The position numbers and the translations under genes are program-made. From Carallia brachiata (lineage: Eukaryota; Streptophyta; Magnoliopsida; Malpighiales; Rhizophoraceae), in the NCBI GenBank assembly GCA_021464245.1, contig JADCRB010000162.1, positions 841,476-905,475 on the forward strand: a stretch of DNA of 64,000 nucleotides, written 5' to 3'. The notes below the pieces were generated by a model. That model saw only the letters and a program-made list of their open reading frames with translations, searched no databases and was not told where the DNA came from. Below, one piece after another: positions 47,830-58,465 of the stretch (position 1 is its first letter; every line of letters starts with the position of its first letter).

Positions 47830-48310
47830 CAGTGTAATCAAAATCGGACTGGACTGACCGGTTCAACCGGTTATATTGGTGACCGGTCTTAGGTCCGGTC
47901 CGGTTTAGGCATAAAAAGGGAGGGCTGATCGGACCGGTCAAAACTGATCAAAAATTGGTCAAAATTGGTAAAAATTGGTCAAAAATTGGACCGGTCGGAC
48001 CAATTTAGAATTGAACCAAAAATTTATAAATTATAATTTGACCCCATTGTTTACTTAAATTATAATTTGACCTTTAACTATACTTAAAATTTCAATTTAG
48101 TCCAAAACTTAATCAATTTTTTCAATTTAATCCTTAAAACTAAAAAAAGAATATTTAATCATTATTTATAAATATTATTCTTTTAATTACATTTATAAAT
48201 ATATATATTATTAAATACCGATTCAACCACCGGTTTAACCGGTTGAACCGGTTGAACCTTAACCCACTAATATTTCTAGTTCAATAACCGGTCCGGTTCT
48301 GACAACCTTG
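47830..48310. mobile_element. hAT-type MITE with perfect 8-bp target duplication
   Basis: 481 bp with ends CAGTGTAATCAAAATCGGAC and, reversed, CAAGGTTGTCAGAACCGGAC. It is flanked on both sides by agacaata (47822-47829 and 48311-48318), a perfect 8-bp duplication. The interior has many ccggt/accgg and aaaattggtc words. An 8-bp duplication and CA-start termini point to hAT transposase. No coding capacity. Confidence 0.75.
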
Positions 48311-48318
48311 AGACAATA

Positions 48319-49368
48319 TACTAATTCTTAATAATGTTGTTCGAAAAATAGGGTTTGTCTCATTGTTTTTATGCCGGTATCATCTTCCTCTACATTTCTT
48401 ATTTTTATTTTTAGCTTCCAGATAGTTAAAAAAAATTATAATTTTATCTAAATAAAATATTTAAATAAAATTTATTATAAAAAATAAAATTACTATTCTA
48501 ATAAAATTTTTTTTCTCCCTCCACTTTCTACTCTTTTCTAAATAAAAGAATTTATAATTTTTCTCCTCCCCATTACTTCTTCCAAAAAAAAGGAAAAAAA
48601 TTATTATCTTCTCTAATAATTTTTTTCTCTACTTTTTTCTCCCCCACTTTTTTTTTATCTAAAAATTTTATCTAAATACAATATGAGGAGAAAATGCATT
48701 CGGTTTTTGTGCCTTAGGTGCATCTCACTTAGACCTCTCAGGAAAAAATCTTTGGATTTTTTTACTCAAATTAGTTATAAGTTGTAAGGTGGCATGAATG
48801 TTGATAATTGAATTTATAAAAAAATAAAAAATTATTAGACTTTATTAGATGAGACATTGTAATTATTTATTAATATTTATATGAAATTACTTGATATTAT
48901 TTTTTAAAAAATTTCAATTTTAAAATTTGAAAACTACAAAAAAATTTAATGTTTAAATAAAAATTACAGGGTAAAACGCAAAACAACTGAATTATAGAAG
49001 AGTTTAATACATTTAACCTGACATAATTTTATAAAAATTTTATTGAATTAAAAAAAAAAAAGAATAGGAGCATTTAGATGTATAGAGTGCCATGCGTGCA
49101 TCTTACTGCGCTGTTATGCAATTAAGTTCTTATTTTTATTGCAGTCGGATTTTCATTTAGCGTGCCAAACTTATCTCTCCAGTCTCATGGACGACAAGTT
49201 ATTGATGCCAAGACTAAGAAAAGTTTACGAAAACTAAGTTGAGTTCTTGCCTTCCTGGCAACTTGATGAAACTCAAATGACTCATATTAACAGTGGTTTA
49301 AAATGAACTCGTGGGTATATCAAACTCAAAGCACATATTATATGGGTTCTTTGTTGTCCAAATAATTG
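48319..49368. other. AT-rich intergenic DNA
   Basis: No coding region is supported. It includes long T/A runs and a pyrimidine-rich block at 48500-48660. A short island at 49140-49250 reads like exon sequence in two frames but has no identifiable family. Confidence 0.35.
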
Positions 49369-49373
49369 CTTAC

Positions 49374-51468
49374 TATTGAGATCCTAAGGTTTCATTATTC
49401 AGTTTTGATGATTACAAAACATTGAGAATTACTAATATGTTTATTTAAGCGTGCAGTTAAAGGTTTTTAATCAACATACATAATTGGAATGGAAGAATGC
49501 AAGCACAAGATAACTACTGATATTAGTTCTATTCAGTTCAAGTATCATCCTATACAGTCAAATTTCAAAGGCTCGTTTGTTAATATAGAGATGAATTAGA
49601 GACAAGCCATACATGGTTGGAAAGCTAGAGGAGTCTAGTTCCAACGCCACTAGAATCGTGACAATTGGGTTCTGTATAGCAAGTTGTGACTAAAAGAGTA
49701 ATGAGGACTCAAGCGTGATAACACAACGCATGGGTACATTTTCAAAAGAATGTTGCGGATTGCTTAGGACAAATTACATGCCAAGCTATATGTCATTGGA
49801 AAGCATATTGAGTCTACTTTCAAATGGAATAATTTTCACATTGATTGGAGTTGTGTGGAAGAAGTTATGGGCAAAGGTGGAACATGTGCAAGTTGTCAAG
49901 ACATTCTATATAAGCCAACTTCTAGAAGCTATAATGATCGTATGGAGCACAATTTTGTGGCAAGCTATATATGGATAGAAAGCTGATTGAGTCTAGGTTT
50001 CAAATAATGTAGAATCACATTAATTGGATATTCCTATAGAATGTTATCAGGCAAAAATGGAAGCTTGGGCAAGCTGTCAAGATACATTGGTTCAGTCTAC
50101 TTGAGAGATCACTATGGACATCTGGAGAAGACTCATGTGATTAATCTTATATGTATGGAAAGATAATTCTGTCTACTTTCCAAATTCTCAAGAATCATCT
50201 CAATTGGACATTTGTGGAGGAAGTTATGGTCTATGAACTGAAAGGTGCTCAATCTGTCAAGGCTAACAGGATCAGTCTACTTTAAGAGTTGATTACTACC
50301 AAATGGGAAAGAATTAGCTGTTGAACCTTATATGCATACAAAGATAATTCTGTCTAGTTTCTAAATTGACCAGAATCGCACAAATTGGATTTCTTTAGAA
50401 GGAGATATTGCCAAAATACTGAAGGGTGTACAGCCTGTCCCGTCCAGCGGGATCAGTCAACTTCCAGAAAGCACCACGGCTAGCTGGAGTGGAATCAGGC
50501 CATGATATTTATATGGATGGAAAGCTCTGGATGTCTACTTTCAAACGCATGAATTGGGACGCAATTTGGAGCTATATACAGAGATATATGAATGATTTTC
50601 TAAAGAGCTGTCAAATCTGTCAAGGTTAATCATCTTTAAATACCACGATTTTTGGGGATCCATTGGCTGTAAAATCAGCCCTCATTAATGTCTTGCAGCC
50701 CCTACACCCTCCTTCACCTAAATAGGTGTCTCCACCAAGACTCCATTCATCCCTCTCCATTCCTCTCATTCTCTCTTAATCTCTCTTAAGTGTTCTTTGC
50801 ATATGAGCTTTATTGTGTAAGTATTGAGTGCTAGAAAAAGAAAGAGAGGAGAGCAAGTTTTTTTTTGTAATCTTTGTAAGAGAGAGTGATGCCATAAGTG
50901 AGGAGAGAAAGGGAGAAAGTGAGTTTTAGTGAGAAATCTGTTCTTTTTGTGAGAAAGCTTTGTGAATCTTTATAAGGTCGTGGACCTTCGTGTGACTGTG
51001 GTCAAGTGACCATCAAGTGATTGTGAGAAAGGTCAGGTGACCTTTGTGTGATTGAGAAAAAGAGCTAGTGTGCTCTTGGTCAGGTGACCTAAAGTGTTGT
51101 AAGGGTTTAATCTTCACCCGCGAAGAAGATTGATACTGGATTGTGAAATTCCCAAGGGTGATCTTGGGGAGTGGATGTAGGCTTGGGATAAGCCGAACCA
51201 CTATAAATCTCTTGTGTTGATCTCTCTATCCCTTTAACTCATTCATTATCATTGCTCATTAACACACACGTGGCACATATTGTTTATCTCGATTTCTTTC
51301 ACAAACACACACGATTAAAATTAGTTATTCATTTGTGTTTGTCTTTATCACTTGCACACGATTCACTTATCTTTCATATCATATTTTTATTTATTCAAGT
51401 TTATTTATTTTGCTATAAGTTTTTAAATTACCCAATTCACCCCCCTCTTGGTAATTTCGGGACCAACA
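49374..51468 (+). repeat. 5' LTR of element 2
   Basis: About 2095 bp, colinear with the 3' LTR. It begins TA instead of TG. It carries numerous one-base deletions relative to the 3' LTR, and its TATA region reads cacctaaataggtg where the 3' LTR has cacctataaataggtg, so the TATA box is lost. Most of U3 is a diverged tandem array (49600-50630). Confidence 0.9.
49600..50630 (+). repeat. Diverged tandem array inside the LTR (about 6 units of 170-180 bp)
   Basis: Units recur at about 49605, 49782, 49958, 50145, 50325 and 50500. Each has the order tatatg-ga-aaagc/t, gtctactttc, agaatc-ca--aattgga and ctgtcaag. Divergence between units is far greater than between LTRs, so the array predates this insertion. 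The same array recurs in the 3' LTR. Confidence 0.7.
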
Positions 51469-51470
51469 AT

Positions 51471-51482
51471 TGGTATCAGAGC
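51471..51482 (+). promoter_or_regulatory. Primer-binding site of element 2 (tRNA-iMet type)
   Basis: tggtatcagagc matches the complement of the 3' end of plant initiator tRNA-Met and lies 2 nt downstream of the 5' LTR. It contrasts with element 1, which has no such site. Confidence 0.92.
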
Positions 51483-51523
51483 TCGGTCTCTGAATTATCG
51501 GTTTTACCACCAAGAGTCGATCC

Positions 51524-53377
51524 ATGACTTCCCTTCAACCCATGTGTCACCCCGAGGGTGCCAATCCTCTTAGACCTCCCATTTTCGATGGCACCAATTT
51601 CAGTTATTGGAAAAACAAAATGACCATGTATCTTCAAAGCTATGATCCTACTGTTTGGCCAGTCATTTCCCAAGGTCCTAGAAGAATTACAAAAACTGAA
51701 AATGGAGTCATTGTTGACAAACCCGAAAGTGAGTACACACCCGAAGAAGCCAAAATTCAGTACACAAATTCAAAAGCCAAATACTTGCTCTATTGTGCCC
51801 TGACTCCCGAGGAATATAGTCGTATCTCTTCGTGTCAATCAGCAAAAGAAATATGGGATACTCTTGTTGTGACGTATGAGGGCACCACTCGAGTTAAAGA
51901 CAGTAAGATTAATATTCTGATGCGTGAATATGAATTATTTGAAATGAGTAATGATGAAAATATTACTGACATGTATTCCAGATTTACTAAAATTGTTAAT
52001 TCTTTGAGGAATCTTGGAAGAAACTTTGATAATGCAGAGCTGGTAAAAAAATTGTTAAGATCCCTTCCAGAGTCATGGGATACAAAAGCTGTTGCAATCT
52101 CGGAGTCAAAGGATCTAAACACCTTGCAGTTGAACGAGTTGGTGGGTTCACTACTCACCTACGAGATGACATGCAAAAAGAGAACTATGGAGAAAAAGAA
52201 AGGCGTCGCGTTCAAATCCTCCATCTCGACTAGAAGAGAAGTCGAGAATGATGATGAAGAGGACGATGACGATTGCTTATTCAATGAGCAAGACCAAGAA
52301 GAGTTCGTAATGCTTGCACGAAAGTTCTCAAAATTTTTGAGAAAGAAAAAAAACAATTTGGTCGAAAGCCACTCAAGCATTCGCCCGAACGTGATAGTCA
52401 AAAAAAGGAAATTGTTTGTTACGAATGTAACAAACCTGGACATATTGCAATTAATTGTCCAAGTAAGAAAAAGGGAAAGAAGAAGATGACCAAGAAAGCT
52501 TACAATGCTCCTTGGGACGATTCCAGCGACTCAGACGACGAGTCCTCTGATGAGGAAGCAAATTACATGTGCTTCATGGGAAAAGATAATGAGGTAAACT
52601 CTGACTGTGACTCGTACGATGTGATGATATGATGAATATGCTTGAATGTATGAATAAAGAAATGTTTAAACAAGCAGCCAAATTTAGTGATCTCAATGCT
52701 CGCTTCAAAGTAATGGAAACTGAGAATGAGATCCTAAAACGCGAAAATGAATCACTTAAAAATGAAAGTGAAGATTCGCAAAAAGCTCACCATATTGCTT
52801 TAAACAAGCTAAAGGAGGAAAATGTTCACCTTAAAAAGGAAAACGAAGACCTCCGAATTTCCCTTTTAAAGTTTGTTAAGGGGAAAGAAAAGCTTGATTC
52901 ATTGATTGGATATCAAAGGCCACTCAATGATAAAACTGGATTGGGTTTTCGCTCACATAAGACCCAAACCAAGGCTGCTAATACAAATGCACAAGCATCC
53001 ACTTCTAAGAGCAACAATTATGCATTTATGTATGCTCATTCATCACGACGCCATAATATGCCTCACTATTCGACTAGACAATCATCGTGGCATGATCATT
53101 CATCACGAAAAACACCAATTTACGATTCATCTAGTTCGTTTTCCCATAAATATAGGCCTCATATGTATAACTTCATTCAAGCATCTCATGAACATTCATT
53201 TTCTCAAGAGAAATATCATGTTAATGTCATTATTGTGGAGATTATGGTCATATGGCATACTCATGCAATATTAGAAAAAGCATTCAAAGCATGAGATATT
53301 CCTTTGTGAGTGCAAAAGGCACTAAAACTAACACCAAAGGACCCAAATACATTTGGGTACCAAAAGCTCCTACTTAA
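51524..53377 (+). CDS. Gag-like protein of element 2 (frameshifted)
   Basis: The frame 51524-52489 starts MTSLQPMCHPEGANPLRPPI and contains the DUF4219/UBN2 gag core (FDGTNFSYWKNKMTMYLQ; AKEIWDTLVVTYEGTTRVK; LLRSLPESWDTKAVAI), then an acidic run (NDDEEDDDD). A first CCHC knuckle (CYECNKPGHIAINC) is in another frame near 52412-52455. A third frame, 52629-53294, has a predicted coiled coil (FKVMETENEILKRENESLK) and an Arg/His/Ser-rich stretch. A second CCHC knuckle (CHYCGDYGHMAYSC) lies near 53236-53278. The protein ends near 53377 (WVPKAPT). The arrangement of gag core, coiled coil and second knuckle is known from Sirevirus Gag. Single-base breaks join the frames. No Pol follows. Confidence 0.85.
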
Positions 53378-54587
53378 ATTGTTTTGTAGGTGGAGAAGAG
53401 TTGCGTCGTCATCCAACTCAAAAAAAAAAAAAAAAATTTGCAACTTGGATGACGTGACGAAATTGGGTGAAGTGGAACCATTGATCTTATGGTGATATAA
53501 ATCAAATCAACGATACTTTCAATGAGCTAACTAAGAGAAGAAGAAAAAGAGTTCAATGAGAATAAGACAAAGGACGTCTACAATCAGTTGGCATTATGAT
53601 TTTAACCAAGAAGCTTCACAAGATTTATCAGTTGGATCAAGATTCACTATTACAAAATGAGACATATCTTACAAGGTTTGAAGTATTTAGTCTCACATTC
53701 ATGGCATTCTCATTTATTTATTGGCTTCATATTCTTACTTGAAAATTGCAGTTATGATTCATTTACCCCTAAAATCTCATGCATGTTCCATATTAGCTAG
53801 GGGGAGTAAATGTTTACTACATTAGTGCATTTTTGCAATAGAAAGGGGGAGCACGTCATTTTCATGAGAATATGATTTTTATGGGCATATATTATGAGAC
53901 ACTTTTTATTGATCATTTCTATCTATTGCATTGTTTGCTTACATGTCATGTCTCATTCATGTGAAATTAGAAGTGAACTCTTTGGCATTTTTTGCTATTT
54001 GAGAAAAGAGATTTATATATATATGGATTTGATTCATCGACTATCACGTGTCATTACCATATATTGCAATTTTTTGTAGCATCGTTGCGTTATCCTCGCG
54101 AGATCAACATTTGAGTATATATTTTAGGTCACATGATATACTATCTCCGTGACTGTTTGATTGGTTCTTACATTCTCGAGATTACATTGTATGAGTCCCC
54201 TAAGGTTTCATTTAGACATTTTCCTCTAAGGAAATTACATCAATTATCGCATTGCAGGATTGAATTCTCTACATGCTCAAATTGATGTTACTTATTTTTT
54301 GAGATTCATTATGATCATATGCACTTGGTCAAATTGCTTTTTTAATCTTTTTATCTATCTATGCGCCTATCTTGAGTGATGATATCATTTAGAATATATG
54401 TTTGCTTAGTTGAGCAAAAAGGGAGAACCTTTTGATATATTAAGGGGGAGAAGCATGGTACTCTTTTTTGTCTATAGACCCTTTTTGATTTCTGACAAAA
54501 AGGGGGAGAAATATATTGATGCATTGCCTTTTACATTTGACTATATTATTTGCATCAATGTTTTGTCATCATCAAAAAGGGGGAGAA
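53378..54587 (+). other. Non-coding 3' internal region of element 2 with repeated polypurine tracts
   Basis: Beyond the hairpin no protein family is recognisable. Tracts of the type (a)gggggag occur at about 53799, 53843, 54419, 54444, 54500 and 54577; the last directly precedes the 3' LTR and is the presumed plus-strand primer. Repeated tracts upstream of the 3' LTR are described for Sireviruses. Confidence 0.7.
53407..53454. repeat. Hairpin around an A-run at the point where pol is missing
   Basis: cgtcatccaa (53407-53416) and ttggatgacg (53445-53454) are perfect inverted partners around a run of about 17 A and tttgcaac. It lies immediately after the end of the Gag frame, where protease-integrase-RT should begin. 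Confidence 0.6.
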
Positions 54588-56694
54588 TGTTGAGATCCTA
54601 AGGTTTCATTATTCGGTTTTGATGATTACAAAACATTGAGAATTACTAATATGTTTATTTAAGCGTGCAGTTAAAGGTTTTTAATCAAACATACATAAAT
54701 TGGAATGGAAGAAATGCAAGCACAAGATAACTACTGATATTGGTTCTATTCAGTTCAAGTATCATCCTATACAGTCAACTTTCAAAGGCTCGTTTGTTAA
54801 CATAGAGATGAATTAGATGACAAGCCATACATGGTTGGAAAGCTAGAGGAGTCTAGTTTCCAACGCCACTAGAATCGTGACAATTGGAGTTCTGTATAGC
54901 AAGTTGTGACTAAAAGAGTAATGAGGACTCAAGCTGTGATAACACAACGCATGGGTACATTTTCAAAGAATGTTGCGGATTGCTTAGGACAAATTACATG
55001 CCAAGCTATATGTCATTGGAAAGCATATTGAGTCTACTTTCAAATGGAATAATTTTCACATTGATTGGAGTTGTGTGGAAGAAGTTATGGGCAATAAGGT
55101 GGAACATGTGCAAGCTGTCAAGACATTCTATATAAGCCAACTTCTAGAAGCTATAATGATCGGATGGAGCACAATTTTGTGGCAAGCTATATATGGATAG
55201 AAAGCTGATTGAGTCTAGGTTTCAAATAATGTAGAATCGCATTAATTGGATATTCCTATAGAATGTTATCAGGCAAAAATGGAAGCTTGGGCAAGCTGTC
55301 AAGATACATTGGTTCAGTCTACTTTGAGAGATCACTATGGACAGCTGGAGAAGAATCATGTGATTAATCTTATATGTATGGAAAGATAATTCTGTCTACT
55401 TTCCAAATTCTCAAGAATCATCTCAATTGGACATTTGTGGAGGAAGTTATGGTCTATGAACTGAAAGGTGCTCAATCTGTCAAGGCTAACAGGATCAGTC
55501 TACTTTAAGAGTTGATTACTACCAAATGGGAAAGAATTAGCTGTTGAACCTTATATGCATACAAAGATAATTCTGTCTAGTTTCTAAATTGACCAGAATC
55601 GCACAAATTGGATTTCTTTAGAAGGAGATATTGCCAAAATACTGAAGGGTGTACAGCCTGTCCCGTCCAGCGGGATCAGTCAACTTCCAGAAAGCACCAC
55701 GGCTAGCTGGAGTGGAATCAGGCCATGATATTTATATGGATGGAAAGCTCTGGATGTCTACTTTCAAACGCATGAATTGGGACGCAATTTGGAGCTATAT
55801 ACAGAGATATATGAATGATTTTCTAAAGAGCTGTCAAATCTGTCAAGGTATAATCATCTTTAAATACCACGATTTTTGGGGATCCATTGGCTGTAAAATC
55901 AGCCCTCATTAATGTCTTGCAGCAGCCCCTACACCCTCCTTCACCTATAAATAGGTGTCTCCACCAAGACTCCATTTATCCCTCTCCATTCCTCTCATTC
56001 TCTCTTAATCTCTCTTAAGTGTTCTTTGCATATGAGCTTTATTGTGTAAGTATTGAGTGCTAGAAAAAGAAAGAGAGGAGAGCAAGTTTTTTTTTGTAAT
56101 CTTTGTAAGAGAGAGTGAAGCCATAAGTGAGGAGAGAAAGGGAGAAAGTGAGCTTTAGTGAGAAATCTGTTCTTTTTGTGAGAAAGCTTTGTGAATCTTT
56201 ATAAGGTCGTGGACCTTCGTGTGACTGTGGTCAAGTGACCATCAAGTGATTGTGAGAAGGTCAGGTGACCTTTGTGTGATTGAGAAAAAGAGCTAGTGTG
56301 CTCTTGGTCAGGTGACTAAAGTGTTGTAAGGGTTTAATCTTCACCCGCGAAGAAGATTGATACTGGATTGTGAAATTCCCAAGGGTGATCTTGGGGAGTG
56401 GATGTAGGCTTGGGATAAGCCGAACCACTATAAATCTCTTGTGTTGATCTCTCTCCCTTTAACTCATTCATTATCATTGCTCATTAACACACACGTGACA
56501 CATATTGTTTATCTCGATCTCTTTCACAAACACACACGATTAAAATTAGTTATTCTCTTGTGTTTGTTTTTATCACTTGCACACGATTCACTTATCTTTC
56601 ATATCATATTTTTATTTATTCAAGTTTATTTATTTTGCTATAAGTTTTTAAATTACCCAATTCACCCCCCCTCTTGGTAATTTCGGGACCAACA
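54588..56694 (+). repeat. 3' LTR of element 2
   Basis: About 2107 bp, TGTTGAGATCC to CCAACA. It keeps an intact TATA box (cctataaatagg) near 55946 and the tandem array. It is followed by the cttac duplication. Confidence 0.92.
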
Positions 56695-56699
56695 CTTAC

Positions 56700-57750
56700 A
56701 TTAGGATCTCATGGGAAACTAGTTCTATAAGGACAGAGATAAAGTTTTCAAGGTCATCTAAGTTGTCAAAAATTTGAAACTTAATGACAGTTTGTATGAT
56801 TCAGCTAATAAAAGGGATTTGAGCCCCGTATGAAAGAATATAAGATTGGATCCTAGAGATTGGCTTTAGAAAGACTTTCCCGACCTAGACATTGAAACTT
56901 CAAGTCCAACCTACTTGTAGGGTAAGGTTAAGTAGTATGATTTAATTTATAATTTAACCTTAGGCGCGAGCAATATTATGACTATCCAATTAGTTCACGT
57001 CCGTCTAACAAAAAGTCATAATTTTTTTTTATAAGATTGTGAGACACCACTCATACTTTTCTATTTTCAAAATCAAAAAAAAGGAAAATTTTGTAACTTA
57101 AAAATTGACTATCTCAAGCTCCTATTGGTTACAAGGGGATTCGAATGACAAGAGAGGCAACCAAATTTATCTAAATAAATCAAGTCATAATTACTTAAGT
57201 GGCATCGCTTTAGATGGTCCATTTCCACGTTCATTGAACAATGCAAAAGATGTTACCGGAAAGAACATTGTAAAAATAACTAATTGAAATCTTAATTTTG
57301 ATCAATTTCTCGAAACTTTGCCAAAACCCTTGGATATGCTTTAATTTGTGTCTCCCATCGAGTGCACGCCAAACTTGGGGGGTCAAGATATCTTAGCAGT
57401 TCTTCAAAAAGATATCTTAGCAGTACTCTTCACTCTTTGCTTTGACCTGTCTAAAATTTTTGACTGAAGATGAAGTGTGTGTGAATATATATATATATAT
57501 TCTGTTTTGTTGTTACAAGGGGAGGCCGACCGGCCACGAAAGAAGAATAAAATTACTAAAACTCGAATATAAAACCAAAAGATTTGAATATAGTGTTTTA
57601 ACCAATTGTAGTAGAAGCATGGTACCAGAAAGAGAAGTACTTTGCAACGGTATAAACATGCAAAATATGCTCCCAAATCTCTTGTAACTAACCATCTTCG
57701 TTTTTTATTTTTATTTTTTTAATTTTTTTATGTGTTGCAAAGTGGCTTTC
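56700..57750. other. Intergenic DNA right of element 2
   Basis: No coding family is recognised. A 60-codon frame at 57105-57287 is open but resembles nothing I know. A short tandem repeat (agatatcttagcagt, two copies) lies near 57388-57425, and an AT microsatellite at 57486-57500. Confidence 0.35.
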
Positions 57751-57751
57751 C

Positions 57752-57768
57752 GCATCTATAAATACCAC
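57752..57768 (+). promoter_or_regulatory. Candidate TATA box
   Basis: gcatctataaatacc is a good TATA match in a context that changes from T-rich to leader-like DNA. It may be the promoter of the damaged kinase-related locus that follows; no intact frame starts after it. Confidence 0.3.
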
Positions 57769-57870
57769 TTTGTGACTTGATTAATGCACCAACAAATAAT
57801 TCAACACAAAGGGAATGAAACCACCACCCCACCCCACCCCCCAAAAGGGAGTGTAATGCTGTACGTGAAA

Positions 57871-58262
57871 ATTGGAGGAAACTAAGCAATTGATGCATTT
57901 TGCTTTGGTTGCTTTCTGTTTAGTTTCCTCCAATATTTCATCTCCAGCATTCTCTAAAAGTCTGTCCATGAACAACAATAATACCCCCTCTTTAGCAACA
58001 TTTTGAGGTCGTATGTGAGGATTGGAGGGAGTTAAACAGATTTGACAGTATTTTTCTTTTGTTTTCTGTTTAATTTCCTCCAATATCTCATGTCCGACGT
58101 TTGCATTTATCATCAGCCTTATTATCCGAGCAGTGATCTGTCAATGTCATATGTAAGTGTTGGAGGGAACTTAACAAATGAACATTGTTCTTTGTTCTTC
58201 CATTTATGTTTAGTTTCCTCCAATATCTTATGTTTGACATTCACATCTGAAGTATATAATTC
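57871..58262. repeat. Three tandem hairpin units (about 140-150 bp each)
   Basis: The first unit has a perfect 15-bp inverted repeat, attggaggaaactaa (57871-57885) and its complement at 57920-57934. The second has arms at 58021-58037 and 58068-58084 with two mismatches. The third has arms at about 58159-58175 and 58208-58224. After each right arm the sequence ccaatat(c/t)t(c/t)atg... recurs, and each left arm follows a gta(c/t)gtga or gtatgt word that looks like a splice donor. On the minus strand all three encode ILEE(I/T)K(Q/H)K. The block has been duplicated as a unit. Confidence 0.7.
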
Positions 58263-58465
58263 CAAGAAGCAATGAAGTGTTGGAGAACAAATTAAATCAA
58301 TTGATCTCCAATTATCTACCGCGTTATTGCTTAAAATCGATATTAGAAGGGAAACCATGCGGACAATTACAATTCCCCTGTAAATTGTGGTCCAAATAAT
58401 CATGCAGCAAGGTAAGCACTAATCACACTCTCAAAAGAACTTGAAACTTCAAGGCACCTCTGTGC

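Larger units (their letters stand above)
49374..56694 (+). mobile_element. Non-autonomous Sirevirus-like Copia element (gag only, element 2)
   Basis: A 7.3-kb insertion flanked by the perfect 5-bp duplication cttac (49369-49373 and 56695-56699). The LTRs are about 2095 and 2107 bp. The primer site TGGTATCAGAGC (51471-51482), complementary to initiator tRNA-Met, lies 2 nt after the 5' LTR. The interior of about 3.1 kb encodes only a Gag-like protein with a long C-terminal extension. No protease, integrase, RT or RNase H motif was found in any frame. Several polypurine tracts precede the 3' LTR, a known Sirevirus trait. It could move only with enzymes supplied by a relative. Confidence 0.9.

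Noticed and set aside
49140..49250. Exon-like island after an acceptor-like tgcag
   Set aside because: Two frames look equally plausible and neither matches a family I know.
50426..50629. Open frames repeated at 50426 and 55649
   Set aside because: Part of the tandem array in the two LTRs of element 2; no protein family.
57105..57287. 60-residue plus-strand open frame upstream of the kinase remnant
   Set aside because: No recognisable domain and no supporting splice sites; may be chance.
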